In this document: positions 40,867 to 51,100 of the stretch, in pieces
Layout: each line of letters opens with the position of its first letter
Numbering within the stretch: the first letter of the stretch is position 1
Assembly: GCA_017621495.1 (NCBI GenBank)
Contig: JAGATB010000001.1
Location: forward strand, 1 to 54,309
Direction of reading: 5' to 3'
DNA: 54,309 nt
Source of the DNA: Clostridia bacterium
GTDB lineage: Bacteria; Bacillota; Clostridia; UMGS1810
Program-made: the position numbers and the translations under genes
The notes under the pieces: model-generated
Databases searched by the model: none
What the model was told of the DNA's origin: nothing
What the model saw: the letters and a program-made list of their open reading frames with translations, nothing else

Positions 40867-43686
40867 ATGCCAAAGGATACGATATATATAAGAGGTGCCA
40901 GAGAGCACAACTTAAAAAATATAGATATTTCAATCCCCAGAGACAAGTTTGTGGTATTTACCGGGCTTTCCGGCTCGGGTAAGTCATCACTTGCCTTTGA
41001 TACCATATATGCAGAGGGTCAGAGGCGGTATGTGGAGTCGCTGTCCTCCTACGCAAGGCAGTTTCTGGGACAGATGGATAAGCCGGACATAGACTATATA
41101 AGCGGACTTTCTCCGGCAATCAGTATAGACCAGAAGACCACCAGCCGCAATCCCCGTTCTACCGTGGGTACCGTTACGGAAATATATGATTACTTCCGTC
41201 TGCTCTTTGCCCGGATAGGTGTGATGCATTGCCCCAAGTGTCACAAGGTCATAGCTTCTCAGTCTATAGATGAGATTGTGGACGGTATTATGGCTCTGGG
41301 TGAGGGCACCAAGCTGCAGATACTGGCTCCCGTGCTCAGAGAGAAGAAGGGTACCCATCAGAAGGTATTTGAAAACGCCAAGAAAAACGGCTTCGTGAGA
41401 GTGCGTGTGGACGGCGAAGTGCGTGACCTTTATGAGGACATAGTATTGGAGAAAAATTTGAGACACACCATAGAAATAGTAGTAGACAGAGTGGCGGTTA
41501 AGGAGAGTATAATCTCCAGAATTACCGACTCTGTGCAGACTGCCCTGGAAATCGGCGGCGGTATAGTGGTGATAGTGCTCACCGACGGCAAGGAGATGGT
41601 GTTCAATCAGAATTTCGCCTGTCGTGACTGCGGCATAAGCCTGGAGGAGATGACTCCCCGTTCCTTCTCCTTCAACAGCCCCATAGGTGCCTGCAAGGAG
41701 TGTCTGGGCTTGGGTATGCTAATGGAGATAGACCCGGAGCTGGTGATAGCCGACCCCAACAAGTCTATATTTAACGGAGGTATAGATGTATGCGGATTTA
41801 AAAATATAGGTGAGGATGGCTCCTACTCCAATCTGTGGATAGAAGCTCTGGCAAAGAAATACGGCTTTGACCCAAACAGCCCCATTAAGGATTTGTCCGA
41901 GGATATAATGGAAAAGGTGCTTTACGGTAATGATGAGCCCCTTACCATAGTGTTCAACGGTTCTAAGAAAACTCATCCCTTTGAGGGAATTATAAATACA
42001 CTTAAGAGACGGTATAAGGATTCTTATTCCTCATTTATGAAGGCGGAGATAGAGTCGCTTATGAGCGATAATGCCTGCCCCTCCTGCGGAGGCAGGAGAC
42101 TCAGACCCGAGGTGCTTGCTGTAACAGTCGGCGACAAGAGTATAGCCGAGGTCTGTGAGATGAGCATCAGGGAAATTAAGGAATTCTTTGACTCTATCAC
42201 CTTTACCGAGACGGAAATGATTATAGCAAAGCAGATTTTGAAGGAAATCAACAACCGTCTGCAGTTCCTGCTGGATGTGGGTCTGGATTACCTTACTCTC
42301 GCACGCAGTGCAGGAACTCTCTCCGGCGGCGAGGCACAGAGAATACGTCTTGCTACTCAGATAGGCTCAAGCCTTATGGGTGTGCTCTATATACTGGACG
42401 AGCCCAGTATAGGTCTGCATCAACGAGACAACGACAAGCTCCTCTCTACATTGAAAAAACTCCGCGACCTGGGCAATACCCTTATAGTGGTAGAGCATGA
42501 CGAGGATACCATGTTTGCGGCAGACCACATAGTGGACATAGGTCCCGGTGCAGGCATACATGGCGGATATGTGGTAGCAGAGGGCAGTACAGAGGAGATT
42601 ATGCAGTGCGAGGGCAGCATTACAGGTGATTACCTCAGCGGCAGGAAGAAGATAGAAATTCCCTCCAAAAGACGTAAGGGCAGCGGCAAAAACCTTACAA
42701 TCAAGAAGGCTGCGGAGAATAATTTCAAAAATATAGATGTGAAAATCCCCCTGGGTAAATTCGTATGTGTGACCGGCGTGTCCGGCTCGGGTAAATCATC
42801 TCTTGTAAATGAAATTCTCAACAAGAGCCTGTCTGCAAAGCTCAACGGTGCAAGGCGCAAGGCAGGTAAGCACAAGGGTATAGACGGCGTGGAGCATCTG
42901 GATAAGGTTATAAGCATAGACCAGTCACCAATCGGCAGAACTCCCCGCTCCAATCCTGCAACATATACGGGAGTGTTCGGCGATATTCGAAATGTGTTTG
43001 CTCAGTCCAATGAAGCTAAGCTCAGAGGCTACGGCCCCGGCAGATTCAGCTTCAATGTAAGCGGCGGTCGATGTGAAGCCTGTCAGGGAGACGGTATTAT
43101 AAAGATAGAGATGCACTTCCTGTCCGATGTATACGTACCATGCGAGGTGTGCAAGGGCAAACGATATAACAGGGAGACTCTGGAAGTAAAGTTTAAAGGA
43201 AAAAACATAAGCGATGTGCTGGATATGACTGTGGAGGAAGGCTTGGAGTTCTTTGAAAACATACCCAAAATCCGCCGAAAGCTGCAGACATTGTATGACG
43301 TGGGGCTGGGGTATATAAAAATCGGCCAGCCCTCTACACAGCTTTCCGGTGGTGAGGCGCAGAGAGTCAAGCTCGCCACGGAGCTCAGCCGCAAATCTAC
43401 CGGCAAGACTCTGTATATACTGGACGAACCTACTACAGGTCTGCATACGGCAGATGTGCATAAGCTCATAGATGTGCTGAACATCCTGGCAGACAACGGC
43501 AATACAGTGGTAGTCATAGAACACAATCTGGATGTAATCAAGGTTGCCGACCATGTGATAGACTTAGGTCCCGAGGGCGGCGACAAGGGCGGAGAAGTGG
43601 TATGCACAGGCACACCGGAGCAGGTTGCCAAGTGCGAATCATCATACACAGGAAAATATCTCAAAAAAATACTTGAGAGGAAGTAG
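40867..43686 (+). CDS. uvrA: Excinuclease ABC subunit A
   Basis: A protein of 939 residues. ATG 40867 has GGAG at the end of uvrB; GTG 40858 overlaps uvrB. Two ABC ATPase modules carry Walker [13 protein letters not shown] and [12 protein letters not shown] and signatures [11 protein letters not shown] and [11 protein letters not shown]. Zinc-module cysteines include CRDCGISL...CKEC and CEACQGDG...CEVCKGKR. UvrA dimers scan DNA for bulky lesions and recruit UvrB. Length and motif set are those of a canonical UvrA1. The FHA gene starts seven bases after the stop, so the operon extends beyond repair genes. Confidence 0.98.
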   Translation: MPKDTIYIRGAREHNLKNIDISIPRDKFVVFTGLSGSGKSSLAFDTIYAEGQRRYVESLSSYARQFLGQMDKPDIDYISGLSPAISIDQKTTSRNPRSTVGTVTEIYDYFRLLFARIGVMHCPKCHKVIASQSIDEIVDGIMALGEGTKLQILAPVLREKKGTHQKVFENAKKNGFVRVRVDGEVRDLYEDIVLEKNLRHTIEIVVDRVAVKESIISRITDSVQTALEIGGGIVVIVLTDGKEMVFNQNFACRDCGISLEEMTPRSFSFNSPIGACKECLGLGMLMEIDPELVIADPNKSIFNGGIDVCGFKNIGEDGSYSNLWIEALAKKYGFDPNSPIKDLSEDIMEKVLYGNDEPLTIVFNGSKKTHPFEGIINTLKRRYKDSYSSFMKAEIESLMSDNACPSCGGRRLRPEVLAVTVGDKSIAEVCEMSIREIKEFFDSITFTETEMIIAKQILKEINNRLQFLLDVGLDYLTLARSAGTLSGGEAQRIRLATQIGSSLMGVLYILDEPSIGLHQRDNDKLLSTLKKLRDLGNTLIVVEHDEDTMFAADHIVDIGPGAGIHGGYVVAEGSTEEIMQCEGSITGDYLSGRKKIEIPSKRRKGSGKNLTIKKAAENNFKNIDVKIPLGKFVCVTGVSGSGKSSLVNEILNKSLSAKLNGARRKAGKHKGIDGVEHLDKVISIDQSPIGRTPRSNPATYTGVFGDIRNVFAQSNEAKLRGYGPGRFSFNVSGGRCEACQGDGIIKIEMHFLSDVYVPCEVCKGKRYNRETLEVKFKGKNISDVLDMTVEEGLEFFENIPKIRRKLQTLYDVGLGYIKIGQPSTQLSGGEAQRVKLATELSRKSTGKTLYILDEPTTGLHTADVHKLIDVLNILADNGNTVVVIEHNLDVIKVADHVIDLGPEGGDKGGEVVCTGTPEQVAKCESSYTGKYLKKILERK

Positions 43687-43692
43687 TTTGAT

Positions 43693-44148
43693 ATGGGTGT
43701 TTTTGAACTGGCTTCAAAAATCGTAAAATATATTCTCATAGGCATAGTGTATCTTTTCATCTTAAGAGTTGTGAAGATGGTGTATCTGGATATATCGGAC
43801 ACCAAGCGAGCACGCAGGGTTATAACCGATGGTATGGCGTATCTCAAGCTTTCAAGCAGACGCCGTTCCAAGGAATATAAGCTCTATGATTCCTATGCCG
43901 TGAGAGAAAATACCACCATTGGCAGAAGCAGAAAAAACGATATCTGTATACCGGATCCGTTTCTCTCGGCATCCCATGCCAGGATATACTTTGCCGACGG
44001 AGAATTCTACCTGGAGGATTTGGGCAGCACCAACGGCACTCTCTATAACGGCAAGTATATAGGTAACTACACCGTTACGTTAAAAAGCGGAGATAAGGTG
44101 GGATTTGGCAATATAACCTTCACCTTTATAGAAACAGATGATGAATAG
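43693..44148 (+). CDS. Membrane-anchored FHA-domain protein
   Basis: A protein of 151 residues. One hydrophobic helix at ~9-28 anchors it to the membrane. A basic linker follows, and the C-terminal ~85 residues are a forkhead-associated domain with TTIGRSRKNDICI, SASHARIYF and LEDLGSTNGTLYNG, the complete set of phosphothreonine-binding motifs. FHA proteins read Ser/Thr phosphorylation. Its position directly before an FtsW/RodA gene (12 bp gap) is a recurrent pairing in Firmicutes and links PASTA-kinase signalling to cell-wall synthesis. No kinase gene is in the window. Confidence 0.9.
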   Translation: MGVFELASKIVKYILIGIVYLFILRVVKMVYLDISDTKRARRVITDGMAYLKLSSRRRSKEYKLYDSYAVRENTTIGRSRKNDICIPDPFLSASHARIYFADGEFYLEDLGSTNGTLYNGKYIGNYTVTLKSGDKVGFGNITFTFIETDDE

Positions 44149-44160
44149 GGGGCGGCTGAT

Positions 44161-45465
44161 ATGAAATTCAGATTCGGTGCGGTCTCCATGGTGCTGCTGT
44201 TTAATATAATCTGCTTTGGACTTCTGTACTTTTATCCCGGTGCCGATACCCGTGAGCTGATTATGGCTGTGGGTATAATCTGTGCACTCATACTGGGTAC
44301 GTATATAATCGTATATGCCTTTAACCTGGGCGATCCTTATCCGTTTCTTACGGTTGCCATGCTGTCGTCTATGAGTATAATTATGCTCTATAGTGTGGGC
44401 ATCAAGCAGATGGCTGAGATAGAGAATCCCTCGGTGTCCCTTATGCCAATTGCCAAGGCACAGCTTAAGTGGTTTATATGCGGTATAGGGGTGTTTTTTG
44501 CAAGCTATGCCATCTACAGGCTCATAAAGGGCTGGGAGAAGTTCACTTATTTTTATATGGGCATGGCACTGATGCTGTACCTGATATCACTGATAGGGCC
44601 GCTTAAGTCTCCCGTGCAGGGCGTGCATAACTGGGTGAAGTTAGGCCCCGTAAAGCTTCAGGTTTCGGAGTTTATCAAGCTGTGTTACTGCTTTGCTATG
44701 GCATCGCTCTTTTGCAGAAAGACCAAGCTCACAGGATTTAAGGAAAAGCTCTATGGTATAGCCCGTGAGGATGTGGTGAGCACAGTATTTGTATATATGT
44801 GTCTGGGATTTTTCATACTCCAGAGGGAGCTGGGTACGGCACTTTTGTTTTTCTTTGTATATCTTGCACTTATGATGCTTTATGATGTACCCTTTGTGAT
44901 GCCGCTTGGCAATATTGCGGCAGTAGCTTTGGGGGTATTGCTCCTGTATTCTATGGGCAAGATAGATTATGTGATGAGTCGTGTGGAGATATGGAGAGAC
45001 CCGGGTATAGACCCTGCCGGTGCCGGTTATCAGATAACCAAGTCACTGGAGGCTATCTGCTCCGGAGGATACTTCGGCACAGGGCTGGGACTGAGTCCGG
45101 CATATACATTTCCGGTTATAGAGTCGGATATGATATTTTCGGCAATTTGCTATGAGATGGGCATATTTATGGGCTTTGCTATTATTATGATTTATTTCAT
45201 ACTTTCCTACCGGGGATTTAAAATTGCCATAGAGGTGTCTGAGCCCTTCGATAAGGCACTGGCCCTTACTATGATTATAAGCATTGCAGGACAAGCATTT
45301 ATAATAATTGGCGGTGTCACCAAGATGATACCCCTCACGGGCATTACAATGCCCTTTGTAAGTGCCGGCGGCAGCTCTATGATAGTGTGCTTTGCCATGC
45401 TGGGAATACTGACTGCAATTTCTCATAAGAAAGATAAATCCAAATTACAAGTTGACAAAATGTGA
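44161..45465 (+). CDS. FtsW/RodA-family (SEDS) peptidoglycan glycosyltransferase
   Basis: A protein of 434 residues; GGGGGCGG before ATG 44161. About ten to twelve hydrophobic helices. SEDS signatures: GVHNWVKLGPVKLQVSEFIKL (the substrate/catalytic loop begins here), a short loop FFILQRELGTALLFF, AGYQITKSLEAICSGGYFGTGL, and the C-terminal GGVTKMIPLTGITMPFVSAGGSS. SEDS proteins polymerise lipid II with a partner class B PBP. In comparable loci a PBP gene usually follows; here an acyl-CoA synthetase with its own promoter follows instead. Whether it is the divisome or elongasome member cannot be decided. Confidence 0.92.
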   Translation: MKFRFGAVSMVLLFNIICFGLLYFYPGADTRELIMAVGIICALILGTYIIVYAFNLGDPYPFLTVAMLSSMSIIMLYSVGIKQMAEIENPSVSLMPIAKAQLKWFICGIGVFFASYAIYRLIKGWEKFTYFYMGMALMLYLISLIGPLKSPVQGVHNWVKLGPVKLQVSEFIKLCYCFAMASLFCRKTKLTGFKEKLYGIAREDVVSTVFVYMCLGFFILQRELGTALLFFFVYLALMMLYDVPFVMPLGNIAAVALGVLLLYSMGKIDYVMSRVEIWRDPGIDPAGAGYQITKSLEAICSGGYFGTGLGLSPAYTFPVIESDMIFSAICYEMGIFMGFAIIMIYFILSYRGFKIAIEVSEPFDKALALTMIISIAGQAFIIIGGVTKMIPLTGITMPFVSAGGSSMIVCFAMLGILTAISHKKDKSKLQVDKM

Positions 45466-45504
45466 AATATATGGTAATCTAATGTTGAACATTAGATTAG
45501 GAGG
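45452..45504 (+). promoter_or_regulatory. Promoter with perfect palindromic operator before the acyl-CoA synthetase gene
   Basis: TTGACA (45452-45457, inside the end of the SEDS gene), 17-bp spacer, TAATCT (45475-45480). A perfect 25-bp palindrome (arms TAATCTAATGTT and AACATTAGATTA around one G, 45475-45499) covers the -10 and the start site and abuts the AGGAGG ribosome site. Its symmetry and position are those of a repressor operator, as for TetR- or MarR-family dimers. No regulator gene is adjacent. Confidence 0.8.
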
Positions 45505-45510
45505 TCCGTT

Positions 45511-47205
45511 ATGGAAAAAAATAAATTCAGAGATGTACCCTTGTTTGAAGATATCAAAGGGCTTTTGTACAATTCGGCTAAGGTCTATAAGGACAAAGCT
45601 GCCTTTATATTGAAGAGGACAGCTAATAAGGAAAAGATATATATTAAAAAATCCTATATGGACTTCCTCTATGATATCAATTGCTTCGGTACGGGATTGT
45701 ATGCCCTGGGACTTAAAGATAAGCGTGTTGCTGTCATGGGCAGAAACAGCTATGAATGGGCAGTGGCTCACTTCGCAAATCTTCTGGGCGGTATGGTATC
45801 GGTACCTCTTGACAAAGAACTGCAGGTTAATGAACTGGAGGATTCCCTGGTAAGAAGCAAGGCAGATGCTGTGGTATATGATGCCAAGTATGAGGATAAG
45901 ATAAGCCTCATCAAATCAAACGGCAGAGCAAATGCGGATTTCTATATATCTACAGAGCAGGGAGAGCTCACATTTGATTCTGTACTGAATAAAGGCAAGG
46001 AGCTCCTGGACGGCGGAGATAAGTCATACGTAGATTACACTCCCGACCCGGATGCTATGGTCATACTGCTCTTTACCTCGGGAACTACAGATAAGGCAAA
46101 GGCGGTAATGCTTTGCCAAAGGGGTATAGCGTGCAACATATGTGACATGCAGATGGTAGAGGATATACGTCATACAGATACCAATATAGCATTTTTGCCT
46201 TTTCATCATATATTCGGCTCCACAGGTCTTACTGTGATGCTTTCCTGCGGTGTTACTACGGTATTTACCGATGGGTTAAGATACATCAAACAGAATTTAA
46301 AGGAATACAAAGTTACTCTCTTTGTGGGAGTGCCTATACTCATAGACAGCATGAAGTCAGCAGTGGAAAAGGAAGTAAAGAAGCAAGGCAAGGAAAAGCT
46401 CGTGGCGGCTATGCGTAAGGTTACGAGACTCTTAAGAAAAATGCACATAGATGTACGCAGGAAGGTGTTTAAACAGCTCATAGACGGCTTGGGCGGACAT
46501 ATGAGATTTATAATCTCCGGCGGTGCACCTCTCGACCCCGAGACTATGAAATTCTATGACGACATAGGAGTAGAGATAGTTCAGGGATATGGACTTACGG
46601 AGACCTCACCTGTAATAGCTGCTGAGAATGAACACTTCCGCAGACTCGGCTCGGTGGGTATACCTATGAGAAGCATAGATGTGAAGATAGATAACAAGGA
46701 TGCCGAGGGTATAGGTCAGATTAAGGTGAAGGGCTCCATAGTGATGATGGGCTACTATGAAAATAAAGAAGCTACAGATTCTGTACTGGAGGACGGCTGG
46801 TTCAATACCGGCGATTTGGGGTATATAGATGATGACGGGTTCCTCTTTATAACCGGCAGACAGAAGGATATGATAGTGCTCAAAAACGGCAAAAAGATAT
46901 TCCCCGAAGAGGTGGAGACTCTGGTCAACCGCATAGAGGGTATTAAGGAAAGCTTTATCTACGGCTACAGCGAGGACGGCGGCATAAGCTTTGATAAAAT
47001 CATGTGCAAGGCTGTCTACGACCCGGCTGTTTTCAAAGGAAGCAAAGAGGAAACTCACGACCATATCTGGAAGGAAATTAAGGAAATTAATAAGACCTTG
47101 CCAATGTATAAGTATATCAAGGGTCTCACAATAACCGATGAACCTTTAATAAAGACTACAACAAACAAAATTAAGCGCAACGAGGAAATAAAAACCGTAA
47201 GATAA
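45511..47205 (+). CDS. Long-chain acyl-CoA synthetase (AMP-binding family)
   Basis: A protein of 564 residues; ATG 45511, AGGAGG at 45499-45504. Adenylate-forming motifs: LLFTSGTTDKAKAVML (P-loop, with D and A where the family usually has G and P), GYGLTETSPVIAAEN, GWFNTGDLGYIDDDGFLFITGRQKD and the C-terminal lysine region TTTNKIKRNEE. It activates a fatty acid with ATP and joins it to CoA, or to another acceptor. No signal peptide. A terminator follows at 47267, so it is monocistronic under the palindrome-controlled promoter. Substrate chain length is not readable. Confidence 0.88.
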   Translation: MEKNKFRDVPLFEDIKGLLYNSAKVYKDKAAFILKRTANKEKIYIKKSYMDFLYDINCFGTGLYALGLKDKRVAVMGRNSYEWAVAHFANLLGGMVSVPLDKELQVNELEDSLVRSKADAVVYDAKYEDKISLIKSNGRANADFYISTEQGELTFDSVLNKGKELLDGGDKSYVDYTPDPDAMVILLFTSGTTDKAKAVMLCQRGIACNICDMQMVEDIRHTDTNIAFLPFHHIFGSTGLTVMLSCGVTTVFTDGLRYIKQNLKEYKVTLFVGVPILIDSMKSAVEKEVKKQGKEKLVAAMRKVTRLLRKMHIDVRRKVFKQLIDGLGGHMRFIISGGAPLDPETMKFYDDIGVEIVQGYGLTETSPVIAAENEHFRRLGSVGIPMRSIDVKIDNKDAEGIGQIKVKGSIVMMGYYENKEATDSVLEDGWFNTGDLGYIDDDGFLFITGRQKDMIVLKNGKKIFPEEVETLVNRIEGIKESFIYGYSEDGGISFDKIMCKAVYDPAVFKGSKEETHDHIWKEIKEINKTLPMYKYIKGLTITDEPLIKTTTNKIKRNEEIKTVR

Positions 47206-47266
47206 ATTTCGGTTTAATATAAAGCAATCAAAAATAAATGCACAAAAATAACACTTGTTTTTGTTT

Positions 47267-47300
47267 AAATTGCCAAAAAATATTTTTGGCAATTTTTTTT
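47267..47300 (+). terminator. Terminator after acyl-CoA synthetase gene
   Basis: AAATTGCCAAAAA and TTTTTGGCAATTT form a perfect stem followed by a run of T residues. Confidence 0.85.
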
Positions 47301-47312
47301 ATGCTTTTTCTC

Positions 47313-47341
47313 TTGTGTTTTTTGAAAAAAATGTTTATAAT
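47313..47341 (+). promoter_or_regulatory. Promoter candidate for the dockerin/scaffoldin operon
   Basis: TTGTGT (47313-47318), 17-bp spacer, TATAAT (47336-47341). It lies just after the preceding terminator and would give a 5' untranslated region of about 210 nt that contains the inverted REP-like copy (47431-47480). Confidence 0.55.
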
Positions 47342-47430
47342 GTTCTATGATAGTATAGGTAGATTGGCTGTTTATGCCCATTTGCAAAAATACATCGTAT
47401 TTTTTGTGCCGATATTCATGGACGAATAAC

Positions 47431-47480
47431 AAGCCTTCTCCTTGAGGAGAAGGGGGACCGCGACAGCGGTGGATGAGGTG
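47431..47480. repeat. REP-like repeat (copy 4, inverted)
   Basis: Reverse complement of the family at 368, 7333 and 10383: AAGCCTTCTCCTTGAGGAGA, then GGGGGACCGCGACAGCGGTG and GATGAGGTG. It contains two small hairpins. It lies in the probable 5' leader of the dockerin operon, otherwise gene-free. Confidence 0.75.
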
Positions 47481-47559
47481 TTATGCTCAATTCGGCAAAC
47501 AATAGGACAACTATTTAAATAATATTGTATATGAGAACACACAGAAAGGTGGAATCACT

Positions 47560-48183
47560 GTGAAAAAATCACTTGCAAAATTTATGACTTTTGCAGCACT
47601 TACAGGTATGCTTACTTGCACTACAGCTTTGGCAGATAATGAAATAAAATATTCTACAGATGACGAAGGCAATATAAATGTCACCGTCTCCGTTACGGCG
47701 GCAGCAGAGGAAACCACACTGCTGGTAATACCTACAAATACTACTATAGTACAAGCCTTTGCAGATACTACCAAGGTATACTACATAAATCAAGCTGCAG
47801 CAGATGCGGAGAAGACAGCTCACTTTAAATTTACTGCTCCGACTACCGGTGATTACACCATATATTCCGGATATGCCACCATGAGCCCTACGGCGGAGCC
47901 GTTTGAACAGGTGTTGGATTTGAGTAGCGATCCGATTCCGGGTAAGGATTATATTTATGGTGATGTTAACAATGATGCTGAAGTGGATTTGTTCGATGCC
48001 AAAGCAATAATTGATTATTATTTAAAAGATGCTGTATTTGAAGATATAGAAACGGGAGAGGAATATGATAAAGCACTTTTAGCAGCAGAAGTAATGGGCG
48101 ATGAAGAGGTTGACTTGTTCGATGCTAAAGCTATTATAGATTATTACTTAAAAGATGCACAATTACCTGTGTTAGCTGAATAA
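47560..48183 (+). CDS. Small secreted protein with C-terminal dockerin-like module
   Basis: A protein of 207 residues; GTG 47560 with AAAGGTGG upstream. A signal peptide covers ~1-25. Residues ~26-130 are a Thr/Ala-rich beta domain with no catalytic motif. From ~132 there is a duplicated dockerin type I-like module: YGDVNNDAEVDLFDAKAIID and, 47 residues later, the repeat EVDLFDAKAIIDYYLKDA. The first EF-hand-like loop has D, N, D and D at positions 1, 3, 5 and 12. The second begins EVMGDEE, so its first calcium ligands are altered. Dockerins bind cohesins on scaffold proteins. The next two genes carry cohesin-like domains, so this could be a structural subunit of a small surface complex. Confidence 0.78.
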   Translation: MKKSLAKFMTFAALTGMLTCTTALADNEIKYSTDDEGNINVTVSVTAAAEETTLLVIPTNTTIVQAFADTTKVYYINQAAADAEKTAHFKFTAPTTGDYTIYSGYATMSPTAEPFEQVLDLSSDPIPGKDYIYGDVNNDAEVDLFDAKAIIDYYLKDAVFEDIETGEEYDKALLAAEVMGDEEVDLFDAKAIIDYYLKDAQLPVLAE

Positions 48184-48199
48184 TTGGGGGGAATACAAA

Positions 48200-51100
48200 A
48201 TGAACATTAATAAAGGATTATGTTTTCGTTTGCTTGCTGTTGTATTAACGTTTGCCATGGTGTTTGGTATGATTCCTATGGCATTTGCATCAGAGGTAGT
48301 TAATGAGCCATATACATTTATAGTAAAGAGCGATAAGACATCAGTTAATGTGGATGACATATTGACATTAGAGATAATTGCAAAAGGATCTATGGTTAAT
48401 GCCAACATTTTGCAGTTCACATTGAATTATGCAGCTGCGGATTTTTCTTATAACTCTGTTGAAAACGAATGGGATTCCATGATAAAGTCCGGTAGCGAAT
48501 GGGGTGTTATTTATACAACTCCTGTAGGAAAAGAATCAACAAATAAGAGCGATTCTACTAAAAAATACATAAGAATCGGTTATCTATCTATGGTGGATGC
48601 TTATATAAATGAAGATAATAATAAAGAACTTTGTGCTAAAAAAGAAGCTGTTGTTGCAAAAATAGAGTTTAAGGCAAATCAAAAGATAGATGATGTATCT
48701 GATTGCTTTTCTTTATCAAGTGCTAAGAATGGTTTCTTGGGAGAGTCAGGTGAACAGTTGAACTCTACCAAAGGTCATGTTTATGTGCTGCTCTCTGAAA
48801 CAGTAAAAGCAAAAAAAGTTTATGACATGATAGATAATTTACCGGACACGATTTCATATGCAGACAAATCAGCAGTTGAAGCAGCAAGAATTGCATATAA
48901 TAATCTTGGTAATGAAATCTATGCAGACATATTAAAGGGTCTTGTTACAAATTACGCAACATTACAAGCTGCAGAAGCAACAATATCAACTATTGAGGCT
49001 AATATCAAAGGCTTCAAGGATGCCGTGACAGCACTTAAAGCGGTTGATTTAAATACATATAAATATGATCCCGATAATGATAATTTAGGTACACTGATTG
49101 TTGCTGCAAATACTGAATATGCCAAGGTAGAGTCAGCAAATCTGGAGGGACAGGTTACAGCAGAAAAAGCAGATTTGGATAATATAAATACCGCATATAC
49201 AAATCACAAGACAGCATATGAAGCTGCTGGTACAGTAAACACTTTGATAAGTTCAATTGGTACAGTTGAATATACAACTGCTTCTAAAGATAAGATAGAT
49301 GCGGCACAGAGCGCTTACAATGCATTAACTGATGAGTTAGCTAAGCAGTATGTAAAGGCCGATGTGTTGACGAATGCCGTAAACAAATGGAATGAACTTG
49401 ATGAAATCGTAAAAGATTTTAATGACACAATTGATGGTCTTGTTGTAGACAATATCACTCTTGATAACGAAAAGTTGCTTGGAACATTAAGAAACATTTA
49501 TGATAATTCAATGGATTCCAACCAAAAAGCAGCAGTTGGAGAGGACAGAGTTAGAAAACTCGAAGCATGTGAAGCTAAGATAGAAGCACTTGTCGAAAAA
49601 CAAGAAAGAATTGACAACGTAAAAGACAAGATTGACGCAGCTGTAAGTGCTATGAATGGCATCAGCGGTTATGATGATGCCGGCTTAAGTGCAGCTAAGT
49701 CTTTGGTAAAAGATGCAAGAAGCGCATTCGGTGCTTTAACAGCTGCTGATGAAATAGCAGCTATAGATAACATTGATACACTTATCGCAGCAGAAAGAAA
49801 GATTACTAATCTCGATACTGCAAAATCTATAGATGAAGCTATTAATAATATAGGCACTGTGACATATCCCGATTCTAATGATGCAATAGTTGATGCACGT
49901 GATAAGTATAATGAATATAAAGAGAATGCAGAAATCATTCAATATGTGAAGAAATATGATATACTTGTTGAAGCAGAGGGTGAATACCGCAAACAACAAA
50001 ATATATATAATCAGAGTGTAGCGGATGAAGTTGCCGAATTGATTAAACTTATACCCGATGATTTGACAGTAAGTAATATCGTCAATATAAAAACTCCGTT
50101 AGATACTGCATCTGCATCATTTGGTGCACTAAGCCCTGCACAGCAAGCACTTATAGATGAATCACTTGTTGAAAAGCTTGTCAATGCCTCAGCTGTATAT
50201 CCTAAATTAGAAGCAGCAAAGCCTGTGTATGATATGATAGAAGCTCTCGGTGAAATTACTCTCTCTGATAAAGCTGCTATAGAAGAAGCAGAAGCTGAAT
50301 ATGATGCACTGGATGACGATGTTGACGACTATGTAGAGAACTATGATAAGCTCACAGCAGCAAGAGAAAGATATGAACAGCTTGTTGAAATCAAAAAAGT
50401 TTCTGATGAGATTGAAGAATTCCTGAAGATGGCTGTTGCGTATACTGATGAGTATGAAGCAGAGCTTGACAGAATTCAGGGATTAATAAACGGACTTGGC
50501 AATCTTGCCGGTGAAATACCGAATTTGGTTAATAGCTTTAATGCTAAAAATGATGAATTCACTGATAAAGAAACTGCACAGACAAATGCGCTTAATGAAT
50601 TACTCTCGATAATTGATAGAATTCCGGATGATATAGCTAATATAACATTGGCGGATGAAAATGCGATTAAGGCTATACAGGAAGCAGAAGCTAAGTATAA
50701 TTCACTTCTTGATAAAACCAAAAAGCAGTTTGAAACAGAGAACCCAAATGAGTTTGAAAAGCTCAATGATGCCGGTGAAAAGTATGATAACCTTGAAAAG
50801 GGTGCTCAAGAGGTAGCAAATGAAATAATTGCTGAAATTAATACTATCGGTGATGTGACCTTAGATGAGACTAAGCTTAAGACTATAGAAAATATCCGCA
50901 ACAAGTATGATAACAACCCTGCTTCTCATGAGTACATATTACCCGAAATACTCAAAATACTTGAGGATGCCGAGGCTAAGGTTATAGAGCTGAAAGCTGA
51001 TAAGGCTGCTGTTGACAATGTTATTGATTTGATTGAAGCAATCTTCCCTGTAGAAGACAGTGCTGATTTTCTTGAAAGATTAAATGATGCTAAAGATGCA

